Positions 55,433 to 63,836 of a stretch of 64,000 bases of DNA are shown here, one piece after another. The notes under the pieces were generated by a model that ran no database searches, was not told where the DNA came from, and saw only the letters and a program-made list of their open reading frames with translations. The position numbers and the translations under genes were made by a program. This DNA is from Lachnospiraceae bacterium (lineage in GTDB: Bacteria > Bacillota > Clostridia > Lachnospirales > Lachnospiraceae), in NCBI GenBank assembly GCA_021202335.1, contig JAJQDE010000055.1:34945-98944 (forward strand), in the 5' to 3' direction. Position 1 is the stretch's first letter; each line of letters starts with the position of its first letter.

Positions 55433-56977
55433 ATGAATCAGGAAAAGGTAATCGTCATCGACTTTGGAGGTCAATACAACCAGCTTGTCGCGCGGCGCGT
55501 CAGGGAATGTAATGTCTATTGCGAAATATATTCATATAAGACGGATTTGGAGCAGATAAAGGCAATGAACCCGAAGGGAATTATCCTCACGGGTGGTCCA
55601 AACAGCTGCTATGAGGAAGGCGCGCCGACCTGCGGGCGCGAGCTTTTTGAGCTTGGCGTACCTGTTTTGGGGCTTTGCTACGGCGCGCAGCTCATGATGC
55701 ATGTGCTGGGCGGCAGAGTGGAGAAGGCGCCTGTGCGCGAATACGGAAAAACAGAGGTGACGGTGGACAAAGGCTCGCCGTTATTCTCGGATGTGGCGGA
55801 AAAGACGATATGCTGGATGAGCCATTTTGACTATATATCTAAGCCTGCTCCTGATTTCAAGGTGACGGCGCACACGCAGGACTGCCCCGTGGCGGCGGCG
55901 GAAAATCCCGAAAAGAAGCTGTACGCGATTCAGTTTCATCCGGAGGTGCTGCACACGGTTGAGGGAAGCAAAATGCTTTACAATTTCGTGCGCGGTGTGT
56001 GCGGCTGTGCGGGTACGTGGCGCATGGATTCCTTTGTCGAGCAGTCTATAAAGGAGATACGCGAAAAGGTGGGCGTCGGCAAGGTGCTTCTTGCGCTGTC
56101 GGGCGGCGTTGATTCCTCCGTTGCGGCAGGGCTTCTCTCAAGGGCAATCGGCAAGCAGCTTACCTGCGTTTTTGTAGACCAGGGTCTTTTGCGCAAGGAC
56201 GAGGGCGATGAGGTTGAAGCGGTATTCGGCAAGGACGGAGCCTTTGATTTAAACTTTATTCGGGTGAATGCGCAGGAGCGCTACTATGCGAAGCTTTCCG
56301 GCGTCACCGAGCCGGAGCGGAAACGCAAAATTATCGGCGAGGAATTTATCCGCGTATTTGAGGAGGAAGCAAAGAAAATCGGCGCGGTGGACTTTCTCGC
56401 GCAGGGAACAATCTACCCCGACGTGGTGGAGAGCGGCTTGGGCGGCGAGTCGGCGGTCATAAAGTCCCACCACAACGTGGGCGGGCTTCCCGACTATGTT
56501 GATTTTAAGGAAATCATCGAACCGCTCCGCAATCTTTTCAAGGACGAGGTGCGAAAGGCGGGCTTAGAGCTTGGCATCCCCGAGAATTTAGTGTACCGTC
56601 AGCCGTTCCCGGGTCCGGGGCTTGGCATCCGCATTATCGGCGAGGTTACAGCTGAAAAGGTACATATCGTGCAGGACGCGGACGCAATCTACCGCGAGGA
56701 GATTGCAAAGGCGGGCTTGGATAAGACAATCGGACAGTATTTCGCGGCGCTTACCAATATGCGCTCCGTTGGCGTGATGGGCGATGAGAGAACCTATGAT
56801 TACGCGGTGGCGCTGCGCGCGGTGAACACGATTGATTTTATGACGGCGGAGAGCGCGGAAATTCCGTTTGCGGTGCTGCAAAGGGTTATGGGCAGGATTA
56901 TCAATGAGGTGAAAGGGGTGAACCGCGTGGTTTATGATTTGACCAGTAAGCCGCCGGGGACGATAGAGTTTGAATGA
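55433..56977 (+). CDS. guaA: GMP synthase (glutamine-hydrolysing)
   Basis: 514 residues. Converts XMP to GMP. Class I glutaminase domain with Cys in GLCYGAQ and His/Glu in QFHPEV; ATP-pyrophosphatase loop [10 protein letters not shown]-terminal dimerization domain ending [11 protein letters not shown]. The 3' end is a well-known integration site, and mobile-element genes follow directly. Confidence 0.97.
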   Translation: MNQEKVIVIDFGGQYNQLVARRVRECNVYCEIYSYKTDLEQIKAMNPKGIILTGGPNSCYEEGAPTCGRELFELGVPVLGLCYGAQLMMHVLGGRVEKAPVREYGKTEVTVDKGSPLFSDVAEKTICWMSHFDYISKPAPDFKVTAHTQDCPVAAAENPEKKLYAIQFHPEVLHTVEGSKMLYNFVRGVCGCAGTWRMDSFVEQSIKEIREKVGVGKVLLALSGGVDSSVAAGLLSRAIGKQLTCVFVDQGLLRKDEGDEVEAVFGKDGAFDLNFIRVNAQERYYAKLSGVTEPERKRKIIGEEFIRVFEEEAKKIGAVDFLAQGTIYPDVVESGLGGESAVIKSHHNVGGLPDYVDFKEIIEPLRNLFKDEVRKAGLELGIPENLVYRQPFPGPGLGIRIIGEVTAEKVHIVQDADAIYREEIAKAGLDKTIGQYFAALTNMRSVGVMGDERTYDYAVALRAVNTIDFMTAESAEIPFAVLQRVMGRIINEVKGVNRVVYDLTSKPPGTIEFE

Positions 56978-57094
56978 TGATGTGAGATTGAAAAAGCCTT
57001 ATTTTATGCGGGTTGCAAGCAAATTTGCTTAGCGTCTGGCAACAGATTGGCAACACTTTTACATCATTCACTGAATAAAATACTTCAATAACAT

Positions 57095-57148
57095 AAAAGC
57101 CTTACTGATTTTCAGAAATCAAAATCTGAAAGTCGGTAAGGCTTTTTT
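57095..57148 (+). terminator. Intrinsic terminator downstream of guaA
   Basis: GCCTTAC (57099-57105) pairs with GTAAGGC (57136-57142), with an inner TTTCAG/CTGAAA stem, then TTTTTT. The stretch between guaA and this point includes the repeated tggcaaca (near 57040 and 57050) and no gene. Confidence 0.8.
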
Positions 57149-57205
57149 GCGTTTACTGGCAGCGGGGAGATGATGGATGAGATTGCTTCCTTCTGAACAT
57201 GAAAG

Positions 57206-57228
57206 ACAGGCGCGTGTCACGCACCTGT
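57206..57228 (+). repeat. 23-base GC hairpin, copy 1
   Basis: ACAGG-c-GCGTG-t-CACGC-a-CCTGT. Matches the hairpin at 61272-61294 at 20 of 23 positions with both 5-bp arms preserved. It lies at the 3' side of the reverse-strand repressor. Confidence 0.65.
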
Positions 57229-57248
57229 GTTAAGGCAGACAGAGAGAC

Positions 57249-57782
57249 TCATTCATTTGGCTGATCTTCTTTCATCTTTGATACGAGGTAATCGCTGAGT
57301 TCCTGTGAAGGAACAACTTTCTTCCAGTGACCGGATGTATCAAACTCCGGGTATTTATACCGCCACTGGTCGTATTCCTCTTTGGTGATCTCGCTGCGCT
57401 CCAGTTTGGCAGCCTGCTCCTGCCATGCGTGAAACATATTAGACATGGAAATATATTCTGGGTTAGAGAATTTCTCCAGACGCAGACAAACCTCCCCGTC
57501 AATCTCTCCGATTTTCAGGCCATACATATCTTCCAGGGCAAAGAGCGTATGCATCAGGCCAACGTAGGTGTCTATGTCGGGGACGGTGATTGCGCGGGGG
57601 CTGACGTCTAGGATATGCGCCATCTCTTTGACGAGATCACTTTTGGGGATGCGTGATTCCGATTCATACTGCGCCATGCGTACATCCGAGGTTTTGCCGA
57701 GAAAGCCAAGGATTTCGCCTAACTGTTTTTGGGTCATGCCTTTCCGGTTGCGGAAGAATTTGATTCGTTTGCCGATTGCCAT
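57249..57782 (-). CDS. XRE-family repressor of the element
   Basis: 177 residues. N-terminal helix-turn-helix (RIKFFRNRKGMTQKQLGEILGF ... VRMAQYESESRIP) and a longer C-terminal region of unknown fold. ATG 57782 is preferred; the TTG at 57797 lies within its ggagg site. Divergent from xis-int, so it probably represses excision. Its promoter (TTGCTA-17-TATACT) is at 57849-57821. Confidence 0.85.
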   Translation of the reverse strand: MAIGKRIKFFRNRKGMTQKQLGEILGFLGKTSDVRMAQYESESRIPKSDLVKEMAHILDVSPRAITVPDIDTYVGLMHTLFALEDMYGLKIGEIDGEVCLRLEKFSNPEYISMSNMFHAWQEQAAKLERSEITKEEYDQWRYKYPEFDTSGHWKKVVPSQELSDYLVSKMKEDQPNE

Positions 57783-57820
57783 AATGGAAGCCTCCAATAT
57801 TAAACTTTTTAATTAAAGTC

Positions 57821-57921
57821 AGTATAACATGGCGCAACTGGAATAGCAACAGAAACTTAAATAAAAAACGTTAATATTTTTCTGCAAGCCAATTGACTTA
57901 ACGGAATTTATTTAGTATCAT
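57821..57921. promoter_or_regulatory. Divergent promoters between the repressor and xis-int
   Basis: Reverse: TTGCTA (57849-57844), 17 bases, TATACT (57826-57821). Forward: TTGACT (57893-57898), 17 bases, TATCAT (57916-57921). Short cttaa/ttaag-type words between them could be operator half-sites. The remaining leader of about 215 bases before xis has no clear gene. Confidence 0.6.
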
Positions 57922-58138
57922 AACGGCAGAGCCTAAACAAAAAGAGTTAAGAAAAACTGAATAGGTGGCTGCATGAAAGGCCAGATGCGATGACCTCATC
58001 TTTTATCTTTCAGCGCCGGAGAGCAAGGATGGGCGAGCACCACCGGGAACGTGGCTGGCACAGATCCGAAAAGGGAATACCTGTCAGAGCCGATCATGGG
58101 GGTTTACCGCAAAATCTTGAGAAAGGAGAAAAAGCTTT

Positions 58139-58318
58139 ATGAGTGAAAAATCATTTATGACAGTGGATGAAGTAGCCGCGGAGCTGCGGATCTCAAAGTC
58201 AAAGGCTTATGAGATTGTCCGTGAATTAAACGCGGAGATGGAAAAGCAGGGTTACCTGACCATCAGAGGCCGGGTGAACACAGCGTTTTTCCACAAAAAA
58301 GTTTGTTACAGCGATTGA
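58139..58318 (+). CDS. xis: Excisionase-type HTH protein
   Basis: 59 residues: MTVDEVAAELRISKSKAYEIVRELNAEME, then a basic tail (TIRGRVNTAFFHKKVCY). The pattern matches MerR-like excisionases of Gram-positive conjugative elements. It follows aaaggag and lies 16 bases before int, the usual xis-int order. Confidence 0.85.
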   Translation: MSEKSFMTVDEVAAELRISKSKAYEIVRELNAEMEKQGYLTIRGRVNTAFFHKKVCYSD

Positions 58319-58334
58319 GAAAGGGGATGATGGA

Positions 58335-59441
58335 ATGGCTGTATACAAGGATAATGCCACGGGAACGTGGCGGGTGATTTACCGTTTCACGAACTACAAA
58401 GGGGAACGGAAGCAGACACAGAAGCGGGGTTTTGCAACGAAGCGTGAAGCCCTGGCATGGGAGCATGAAGTCATGCTGAAACAGGGCGCGAAGCTGGATA
58501 TGACGTTTGCCAGTTTCTTTGAAGTCTATGAGGCCGACAAGAAGCAGCGGGTCAAGGAAAGCACATGGGAATCCAAAAGCCATGTGATACGCACGAAGAT
58601 TCTTCCTTATTTCGGCAACCGTAAGATTGCGGAGATTGAGGCAAGGGATGTGATCGCATGGCAGAATGATCTGATGGCTTACCGGAATGAGAAGGGTGAG
58701 CCGTATTCGTCGGATTATCTCCGCACGATACACGCGCAGCTGACGGCGATCTTCAACCATGCGGTCAATTATTATAATCTGCCGTTTAACCCGGCGAGGA
58801 GGGCAGGAACGATGGGAAATGAGATTCCGAAGGAAATGGATTTCTGGACAAAGGAAGAATATCTGAAATTTTCAGAGGCGATGATGGACAAGCCGCGTTC
58901 CTTTTATGCATTTGAAATGCTTTACTGGTGCGGCATCCGTTCAGGGGAGCTGCTGGCGCTTACTTCGGCTGACTTCGATTTTGACAAACAGACCGTCACA
59001 ATCAGCAAGACATTTCACCGCTCGAAGGGCAGGGATGTGATCACAAGCCCGAAGACCAAAAAGAGCAACCGAACAATCATGATGCCGCCTTTCCTCTGTG
59101 AAGAAATGCAGGATTATATCCGGATGCTTTATGACATCAAGCCGGATGACCGGCTGTTTACGGTTACCAAATCGTATCTTAACCATGAGATGGAGCGCGG
59201 CGCGAAGCAGGCAGGCGTTAAGAAGATCAGGGTTCATGATCTCCGCCACAGTGCGGTGTCGCTGTTGATCAATATGGGATTTTCCGCACTGGCGATCGGT
59301 GACCGGATGGGTCATGAGGCGGAAAAGATCACTTACCGTTATGCGCATCTGTTTCCATCAGTGCAGACGGAGATGGCTGAGAAACTGGAATTAGAAATGA
59401 GACGTAAGGAGGACACAGACGACAATGGAAAAACTGCTTGA
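58335..59441 (+). CDS. int: Tyrosine-type site-specific integrase
   Basis: 368 residues. N-terminal arm-binding region, SAM-like core-binding domain (TFASFFEVYEADKKQRV), and catalytic domain with Arg in GIRSGELL, HDLRHSA (His-x-x-Arg), GH in MGHEAEK and Tyr in ITYRYAHL. Integrates the element, presumably at guaA. The 3' end overlaps the next gene by 17 bases. Confidence 0.93.
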   Translation: MAVYKDNATGTWRVIYRFTNYKGERKQTQKRGFATKREALAWEHEVMLKQGAKLDMTFASFFEVYEADKKQRVKESTWESKSHVIRTKILPYFGNRKIAEIEARDVIAWQNDLMAYRNEKGEPYSSDYLRTIHAQLTAIFNHAVNYYNLPFNPARRAGTMGNEIPKEMDFWTKEEYLKFSEAMMDKPRSFYAFEMLYWCGIRSGELLALTSADFDFDKQTVTISKTFHRSKGRDVITSPKTKKSNRTIMMPPFLCEEMQDYIRMLYDIKPDDRLFTVTKSYLNHEMERGAKQAGVKKIRVHDLRHSAVSLLINMGFSALAIGDRMGHEAEKITYRYAHLFPSVQTEMAEKLELEMRRKEDTDDNGKTA

Positions 59442-59748
59442 TTACAAAGGAAGATGGCGCAATCACACGGTTGCATTCTGGGTATCGGATGAGGAGGCAA
59501 AACTGATCAATGATCTGGTAGCCCTGTCCGGACTGACGAAACAGGAATATATTACCAGACGGCTGCAATGCCGGGATGTGGTCGTGCAGGGGAACCCGAA
59601 AGTGTATAAGGCTCTGAAAAACCAGATGGATGCGATTTATGAGGAGTTGAAGCGTTTAGAAACGTACAGCGCGGATAATGATGAACTGCTTTATACGATT
59701 CAGGTAATCGCAATCACGCTGGACGGATTGAAAGGAGAAAATGAGTGA
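59425..59748 (+). CDS. MobC-like mobilization accessory protein
   Basis: 107 residues. A short strand HTVAFWVSDEEAKLINDLVALSGLTKQEYITRRL suggests ribbon-helix-helix DNA binding, as in MobC-type relaxosome proteins; a coiled C-terminus follows. It overlaps int at its start and the ATPase start at its end (ATGAGTGA). The function is inferred. Confidence 0.6.
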   Translation: MEKLLDYKGRWRNHTVAFWVSDEEAKLINDLVALSGLTKQEYITRRLQCRDVVVQGNPKVYKALKNQMDAIYEELKRLETYSADNDELLYTIQVIAITLDGLKGENE

Positions 59749-60917
59749 ACGAAGAAAGGAAAACGGCTGCTCCCGTTTCACCCATTGCCGTGGGTGGGGC
59801 GCAGCCATATGTAGAAAAATCCAATGAAATTATATCAAATGCGGATGGGCAATGCAATCTGCAAGCCGCTGAAAAATCGCCGGAAGGTCAACTTTCCGGC
59901 GAGGCGGAGGCATTGCGCGAGGCGAAGGTTCGGCGGGGTGATCTTGCTGTTGTGTCAATGACAGAATTATATGAGACGGTTTATCCTCCGAGGACGCCGA
60001 TTGTGGATGACCTGCTTTATGCAGGAACGTATCTGTTTGTGGGCGCACCTAAAGTCGGGAAATCTTTCTTTATGGGGCAGCTTGCCTATCATGTGGCAAT
60101 GGGGATTCCGCTTTGGGATTATCCCGTCCATAAGGGCACGGTCCTGTATCTTGCATTGGAGGATGATTACGCGAGGTTACAGCGGCGTCTTTCCGGGATG
60201 TTCGGAGTGGAGAGCGCGGATAACCTGTTCTTCGCAACGCAGGCAAAAACTGTGAATGAGGGGCTGGACCGTCAGTTGGAGAACTTTGTGCAGGAGCATA
60301 CAGACGCGCGGCTGATTATCATTGACACACTCCAGAAAGTGAGGGAAGTAGGCGGCGAGCGGTACAGCTATGCCAGTGATTACGAGATTGTGACACGGCT
60401 CAAGGCATTTGGCGATAAGCATGGAATCTGTCTGCTGATCGTCCATCATACACGAAAGATGGAGGCGGAGGACAGCTTTGATATGATCTCCGGTACAAAC
60501 GGGCTTCTTGGAGCGGCAGACGGCGCATTCATCATGTGCAAGAAAAAGCGCACGGAAAATACAGCTGTTATGGACATCGTCGGACGTGACCAGCCGGATC
60601 AGGAACTGACACTGGAGTTTGACCGGGAACGATGTATCTGGAACTTCCAGAGCGCAGAGACAGAACTTTGGAAAAAGCCGCCTGACCCGCTTCTGGAGGC
60701 AGTGAATGCGTTCCTGTCGGAAGACAGGACAGAGTGGCAGGGAACGGCTACAGAACTGTTGAGCCTGCTTCCGGATATGGGATTGCAGCCGAATGTCTTA
60801 TCCAGAAAACTGAATGTGGCGAACAGCAATCTGCTCAATGATTACGGTATTTTGTATGAGAAAGGCAGAGGGCATGAGCGGAGTATTACGTTAAGACGAT
60901 TGGAAAAAGAAAACTGA
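59745..60917 (+). CDS. RepA-like AAA ATPase/helicase
   Basis: 390 residues from GTG 59745. Walker A GAPKVGKS, Walker B LIIIDTLQKV, and HHTRK, the RecA-like fold of RSF1010 RepA-type hexameric helicases. It may replicate the excised circle. Next to it lies a GC-rich repeat region resembling iterons. The N-terminal about 80 residues are not recognised. Confidence 0.8.
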   Translation: MNEERKTAAPVSPIAVGGAQPYVEKSNEIISNADGQCNLQAAEKSPEGQLSGEAEALREAKVRRGDLAVVSMTELYETVYPPRTPIVDDLLYAGTYLFVGAPKVGKSFFMGQLAYHVAMGIPLWDYPVHKGTVLYLALEDDYARLQRRLSGMFGVESADNLFFATQAKTVNEGLDRQLENFVQEHTDARLIIIDTLQKVREVGGERYSYASDYEIVTRLKAFGDKHGICLLIVHHTRKMEAEDSFDMISGTNGLLGAADGAFIMCKKKRTENTAVMDIVGRDQPDQELTLEFDRERCIWNFQSAETELWKKPPDPLLEAVNAFLSEDRTEWQGTATELLSLLPDMGLQPNVLSRKLNVANSNLLNDYGILYEKGRGHERSITLRRLEKEN

Positions 60918-60920
60918 TGT

Positions 60921-61004
60921 GCGACGATATGCGTCGGTTGCGACGGTATTTTACACAGCAGGCTGGTATAGAAAATATCGACGCTATCGACGCAAACCGA
61001 CGCA
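60921..61004 (+). promoter_or_regulatory. Candidate iteron/origin region
   Basis: Repeated CGACG/CGTCG words: TGCGTCGGTTGCGACG (60930-60945) and CGACGCAAACCGACGCA (60988-61004) form an imperfect long inverted repeat, plus ATCGACGCT and TGCGACGAT. It lies immediately after the RepA-like gene. Origin function is inferred. Confidence 0.4.
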
Positions 61005-61017
61005 GAAAGGATACGCG

Positions 61018-61272
61018 ATGAAAAATATACAGATACCAAATGATCTTTTTCTGGCACTGATCCGGTATCACTTACTTGATATAGAAGACTATGGGGATGA
61101 GATACGGAAAGGACTGGAAAAGAAACTGGATGCGATGGTGCTGCGGGAGTTGTATTCCAAATCAAAAGAAGCACTAATGCCGGAGGAACGCGAGAATGCC
61201 AGGCAGGAATATCTGGACAGGCGAGGCGTGCCGGATAGCTTTCGATGGGGAGCATCCTTTGATGGAAGATAA
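61018..61272 (+). CDS. Small conserved mobile-element protein
   Basis: 84 residues: MKNIQIPNDLFLALIRYHLLD, then an acidic, Arg/Lys-rich C-terminus. Predicted helical. I do not recognise a function; similar small genes sit next to Mob genes in Firmicutes elements. ATG 61018 follows aaagg. Confidence 0.65.
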   Translation: MKNIQIPNDLFLALIRYHLLDIEDYGDEIRKGLEKKLDAMVLRELYSKSKEALMPEERENARQEYLDRRGVPDSFRWGASFDGR

Positions 61273-61294
61273 CAGGGGCGTGGCACGCTCCTGT
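61272..61294 (+). repeat. 23-base GC hairpin, copy 2
   Basis: ACAGG-g-GCGTG-g-CACGC-t-CCTGT, overlapping the stop of the small gene. Related to copy 1 at 57206. It may act as a terminator or protein-binding site. Confidence 0.65.
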
Positions 61295-61474
61295 AGATTT
61301 CGACCAGAAAAGGAGGGAACAGCGGAAGCAATTCGGCTGGAACAGCCGTCCCGTCCGGAGGCACCGCAGAGGTGACATAGGCGGGATAATCTGGCGACAG
61401 CCGGAAGAAGCCCCTCCGGCGAGGAGCGCAAAGGCAGCTTTTGATGGACGGAACGGCTGTCGAAAGTGCTTTTG

Positions 61475-61520
61475 CGTTACTTTTGGAAAAAGTAACAAAA
61501 CTTGTGCCGTATCCGGCACT
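61475..61520 (+). promoter_or_regulatory. Candidate oriT upstream of the relaxase
   Basis: Two inverted repeats: GTTACTTTT/AAAAGTAAC (about 61475-61494) and GTGCCG/CGGCAC (61503-61518), spaced by aaaactt, 30 bases before the relaxase start. This is where mobilizable elements place the nick site. The nick position is unknown. Confidence 0.45.
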
Positions 61521-61549
61521 TATTACCCGAGAGGGAGAAAGGAAAACGA

Positions 61550-62857
61550 TTGAAAAGAACGATCAGTGTAATGGTGGGGAAAGGTTCCCTGAACCATAAC
61601 AGCAGGCAATTTCACGCAGAGAATACTGACCCGGCGCGGAGCTATCTGAATAAAGAATATTGTAACGAGAAAATCAAAGATGTTTATCACGAATTATTTG
61701 ATGAAGCCGTCGTCCGTTATAATGCAAAGCAGAAACGGAGTGACCGCCGCATTGATGATTATTATGAAAAGATACGATCTGGAAAGCAGGAGAAGTTATT
61801 TCATGAGTTCATCTTACAGATCGGTAATAAAGATGATATGGGAGCAATGACGGAGGACGGCGCACTGGCCGCGGCGGTGCTGGATGAGTATATGCAAGAA
61901 TTCCAAAAGCGAAACCCTACTCTCCGTGTTTTTTCTGCACACCTTCACAGGGACGAGGCAACACCACATCTGCACATTGATTTCGTCCCGTATATTACAG
62001 GAAGCAGCCGGGGTGTAGATACCAGAGTATCATTGAAACAGGCTTTGGCGGCACTTGGTTTTAAGGGCGGAACCCGACGGGAGACAGAGTGGAATCAATG
62101 GGCGAACGCGGAGAAAGAACAGCTTGCGAAAGTGATGGCGCGGCATGACATTGAGTGGGAACACCTTGGGATGCATGAGGAGCATCTGTCGGTGCTGGAA
62201 TACAAGAAACAGGAGCGCGTGAAAGAGGTTGCTGCCTTAGAAGAACAGCGGTCTTCTCTCGAACAGGAAAATGCGAAAGCGGTTCAGACCAACGAGGCGC
62301 TGAAAGAACAGATTGCGGATGCCGGAATTGAACTGGAGGCCGTAGGGCGGGAAATAGAAGATGCCGAAGCTAAGATCGAAGCAAACAAGAAGAAAGCAGA
62401 AGTCGCTCAGAAGAAATTGTCTGCTTTGACTGCGGATGTGAAGCGGGCAGAAAGTTATGCAGCGGAATATACGCATTCTCCGGAGGAGTGGCTGCCAGAA
62501 CCTGCGACGATGGAAAGCGCAAAATCATATCGGAAGAGGATAATGCCGCTTGTCAGAAAAGTAGTAGACATCATCCAACCGCTATATGCTTCCTATCTGG
62601 AGATGAAACGGAATTACAGCCAGCTTAAAACTCGCGTTACAGATTTAAATGGACGTATTGAACGAATGCGTGATCGGTTGTCTGGTACAGAGGCAGAAAA
62701 TAGTCAACTGAAAAATGAATTAAAAGATTTTGACCGGGCGAAGGCGGTGCTTGGTGAAGCCGTAATTAACAATGCAGTTCAGACAGCAAAACAGCAGGAG
62801 CAGATGCAAACGGCTCAAAAAAGAAAGAGTCAAAAGCATAGTAGGGATGCAAGGTAA
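61550..62857 (+). CDS. MOBV (Mob/Pre) family relaxase
   Basis: 435 residues from TTG 61550, which follows aaagga. N-terminal motif HNSR (H16-R19) and the metal/catalytic segment HLHRDEATPHLHIDFVP (H131, H133, D135, H140, H142). Coiled coils about 225-310 and a charged C-terminus. Nicks at oriT and pilots DNA transfer. ATG 61571 is an alternative start that would still keep the motifs. Confidence 0.88.
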   Translation: MKRTISVMVGKGSLNHNSRQFHAENTDPARSYLNKEYCNEKIKDVYHELFDEAVVRYNAKQKRSDRRIDDYYEKIRSGKQEKLFHEFILQIGNKDDMGAMTEDGALAAAVLDEYMQEFQKRNPTLRVFSAHLHRDEATPHLHIDFVPYITGSSRGVDTRVSLKQALAALGFKGGTRRETEWNQWANAEKEQLAKVMARHDIEWEHLGMHEEHLSVLEYKKQERVKEVAALEEQRSSLEQENAKAVQTNEALKEQIADAGIELEAVGREIEDAEAKIEANKKKAEVAQKKLSALTADVKRAESYAAEYTHSPEEWLPEPATMESAKSYRKRIMPLVRKVVDIIQPLYASYLEMKRNYSQLKTRVTDLNGRIERMRDRLSGTEAENSQLKNELKDFDRAKAVLGEAVINNAVQTAKQQEQMQTAQKRKSQKHSRDAR

Positions 62858-62873
62858 GGGAAATGGTAAATTC

Positions 62874-62986
62874 ATTCGCCAATCGGCAAAATGGGCGAAA
62901 AAGCGATTTTCAGAGTTTCCAGACAGGCAGTTGCTCATTGCGGACTGTTTCAACGGAAAAATCGTCGAAAACGCCGATTGGCGAAT
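62874..62986 (+). repeat. Perfect 14-bp inverted repeat
   Basis: ATTCGCCAATCGGC (62874-62887) and GCCGATTGGCGAAT (62973-62986), separated by 85 bases, in the gap after the relaxase. It could form a long stem-loop RNA or a protein site. Confidence 0.7.
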
Positions 62987-63047
62987 CGGGAAAAAACTTG
63001 GGAAAATGGCACCTGTAGGAAAATATGTGAATTTGGAGGAAAACAGG

Positions 63048-63368
63048 ATGGAGAGACTTACGAAGCAGGAAAAGGACACGGAAATATTTTATGATCAGAG
63101 CGACGCACCTATGCAGATACGTACTCACGATTTGAACCTGATCCGACGATTGACAGCGTTGAGCGCGGAATATCCGGATGTGTGTCAATTGGTTGAGACA
63201 GACCCGATCAGCGGTTCGTTTTTTGAAGTGTTGGATAAGAACAGAGTAAGTATTCATGTGACGAAGCCTTATTCGGCAGAACGGCGGCGAAAGCAGAGTG
63301 AGTGGGCCAAAGAGCATGGGATGAAAGGCAACTGTACCGCAAAAGGACAAAATGTCCATTTGCGGTAA
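63048..63368 (+). CDS. Conserved small mobile-element protein
   Basis: 106 residues: MERLTKQEKDTEIFYD, a middle segment resembling short Tn-associated proteins, basic C-terminus RRRKQSEWAKEHGMKGN. Unknown function. ATG 63048 follows tttggagga; the frame is open further upstream but that part crosses the inverted repeat and lacks a site. Confidence 0.65.
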   Translation: MERLTKQEKDTEIFYDQSDAPMQIRTHDLNLIRRLTALSAEYPDVCQLVETDPISGSFFEVLDKNRVSIHVTKPYSAERRRKQSEWAKEHGMKGNCTAKGQNVHLR

Positions 63369-63421
63369 AAGAGACTACGAGTAGCCGGAAGATAAAAGAC
63401 GCCCGGCAGGAAGGAGACATG

Positions 63422-63796
63422 ATGAAGTCATTATTTGAGGAAATGGGAGGCACTTATGTACTTGGAGAGGACGGAATGTATTATCCGGAACTGTTTCTCC
63501 CTACGGAAGAAGCGGCGCACTATGGGAAGTATGGTATGCTTCGGAAGGCTTATCTGAAGGAGTGGAGAAGCAGTCTGTATATCACACTGATGCAAGAGGG
63601 AAAGCTGAACGAGCATCTAAATGAGGTTGACGACACTGCTCATGAACAGCTGGAGCGCATAATGCGGCGGATGATGGACAACCAGGGTGTGGATGAAGCA
63701 TTCAAGGCCAGAGATCAGCTTGGTTGGGTTGGCGCTGTTAATAATATCAGGAACGCAGCGGAGGAGATAATATTTTCGACACTGATTTATGCATAG
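63422..63796 (+). CDS. tnpV: TnpV family transposon-encoded protein
   Basis: 124 residues: MKSLFEEMGGTYVLGEDGMYYPELFLP and KYGMLRKAYLKEWR match TnpV of Tn4555-like elements. Predicted helical, role not known. ATG 63422 has better spacing to aaggag (63411-63416) than ATG 63419. Confidence 0.85.
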   Translation: MKSLFEEMGGTYVLGEDGMYYPELFLPTEEAAHYGKYGMLRKAYLKEWRSSLYITLMQEGKLNEHLNEVDDTAHEQLERIMRRMMDNQGVDEAFKARDQLGWVGAVNNIRNAAEEIIFSTLIYA

Positions 63797-63806
63797 TTCG
63801 ATGCAG

Positions 63807-63836
63807 ATGCGGAGCGGGTGTCTGCTCCGCATTTTG
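63807..63836 (+). terminator. Intrinsic terminator after tnpV
   Basis: ATGCGGAGC (63807-63815) pairs with GCTCCGCAT (63824-63832), then TTTT. The remaining sequence to 64000 shows no gene. Confidence 0.8.

Noticed and set aside
62772..63047. N-terminal extension of the gene at 63048
   Set aside because: It overlaps the relaxase end and the inverted repeat; the good ribosome site is just before 63048.
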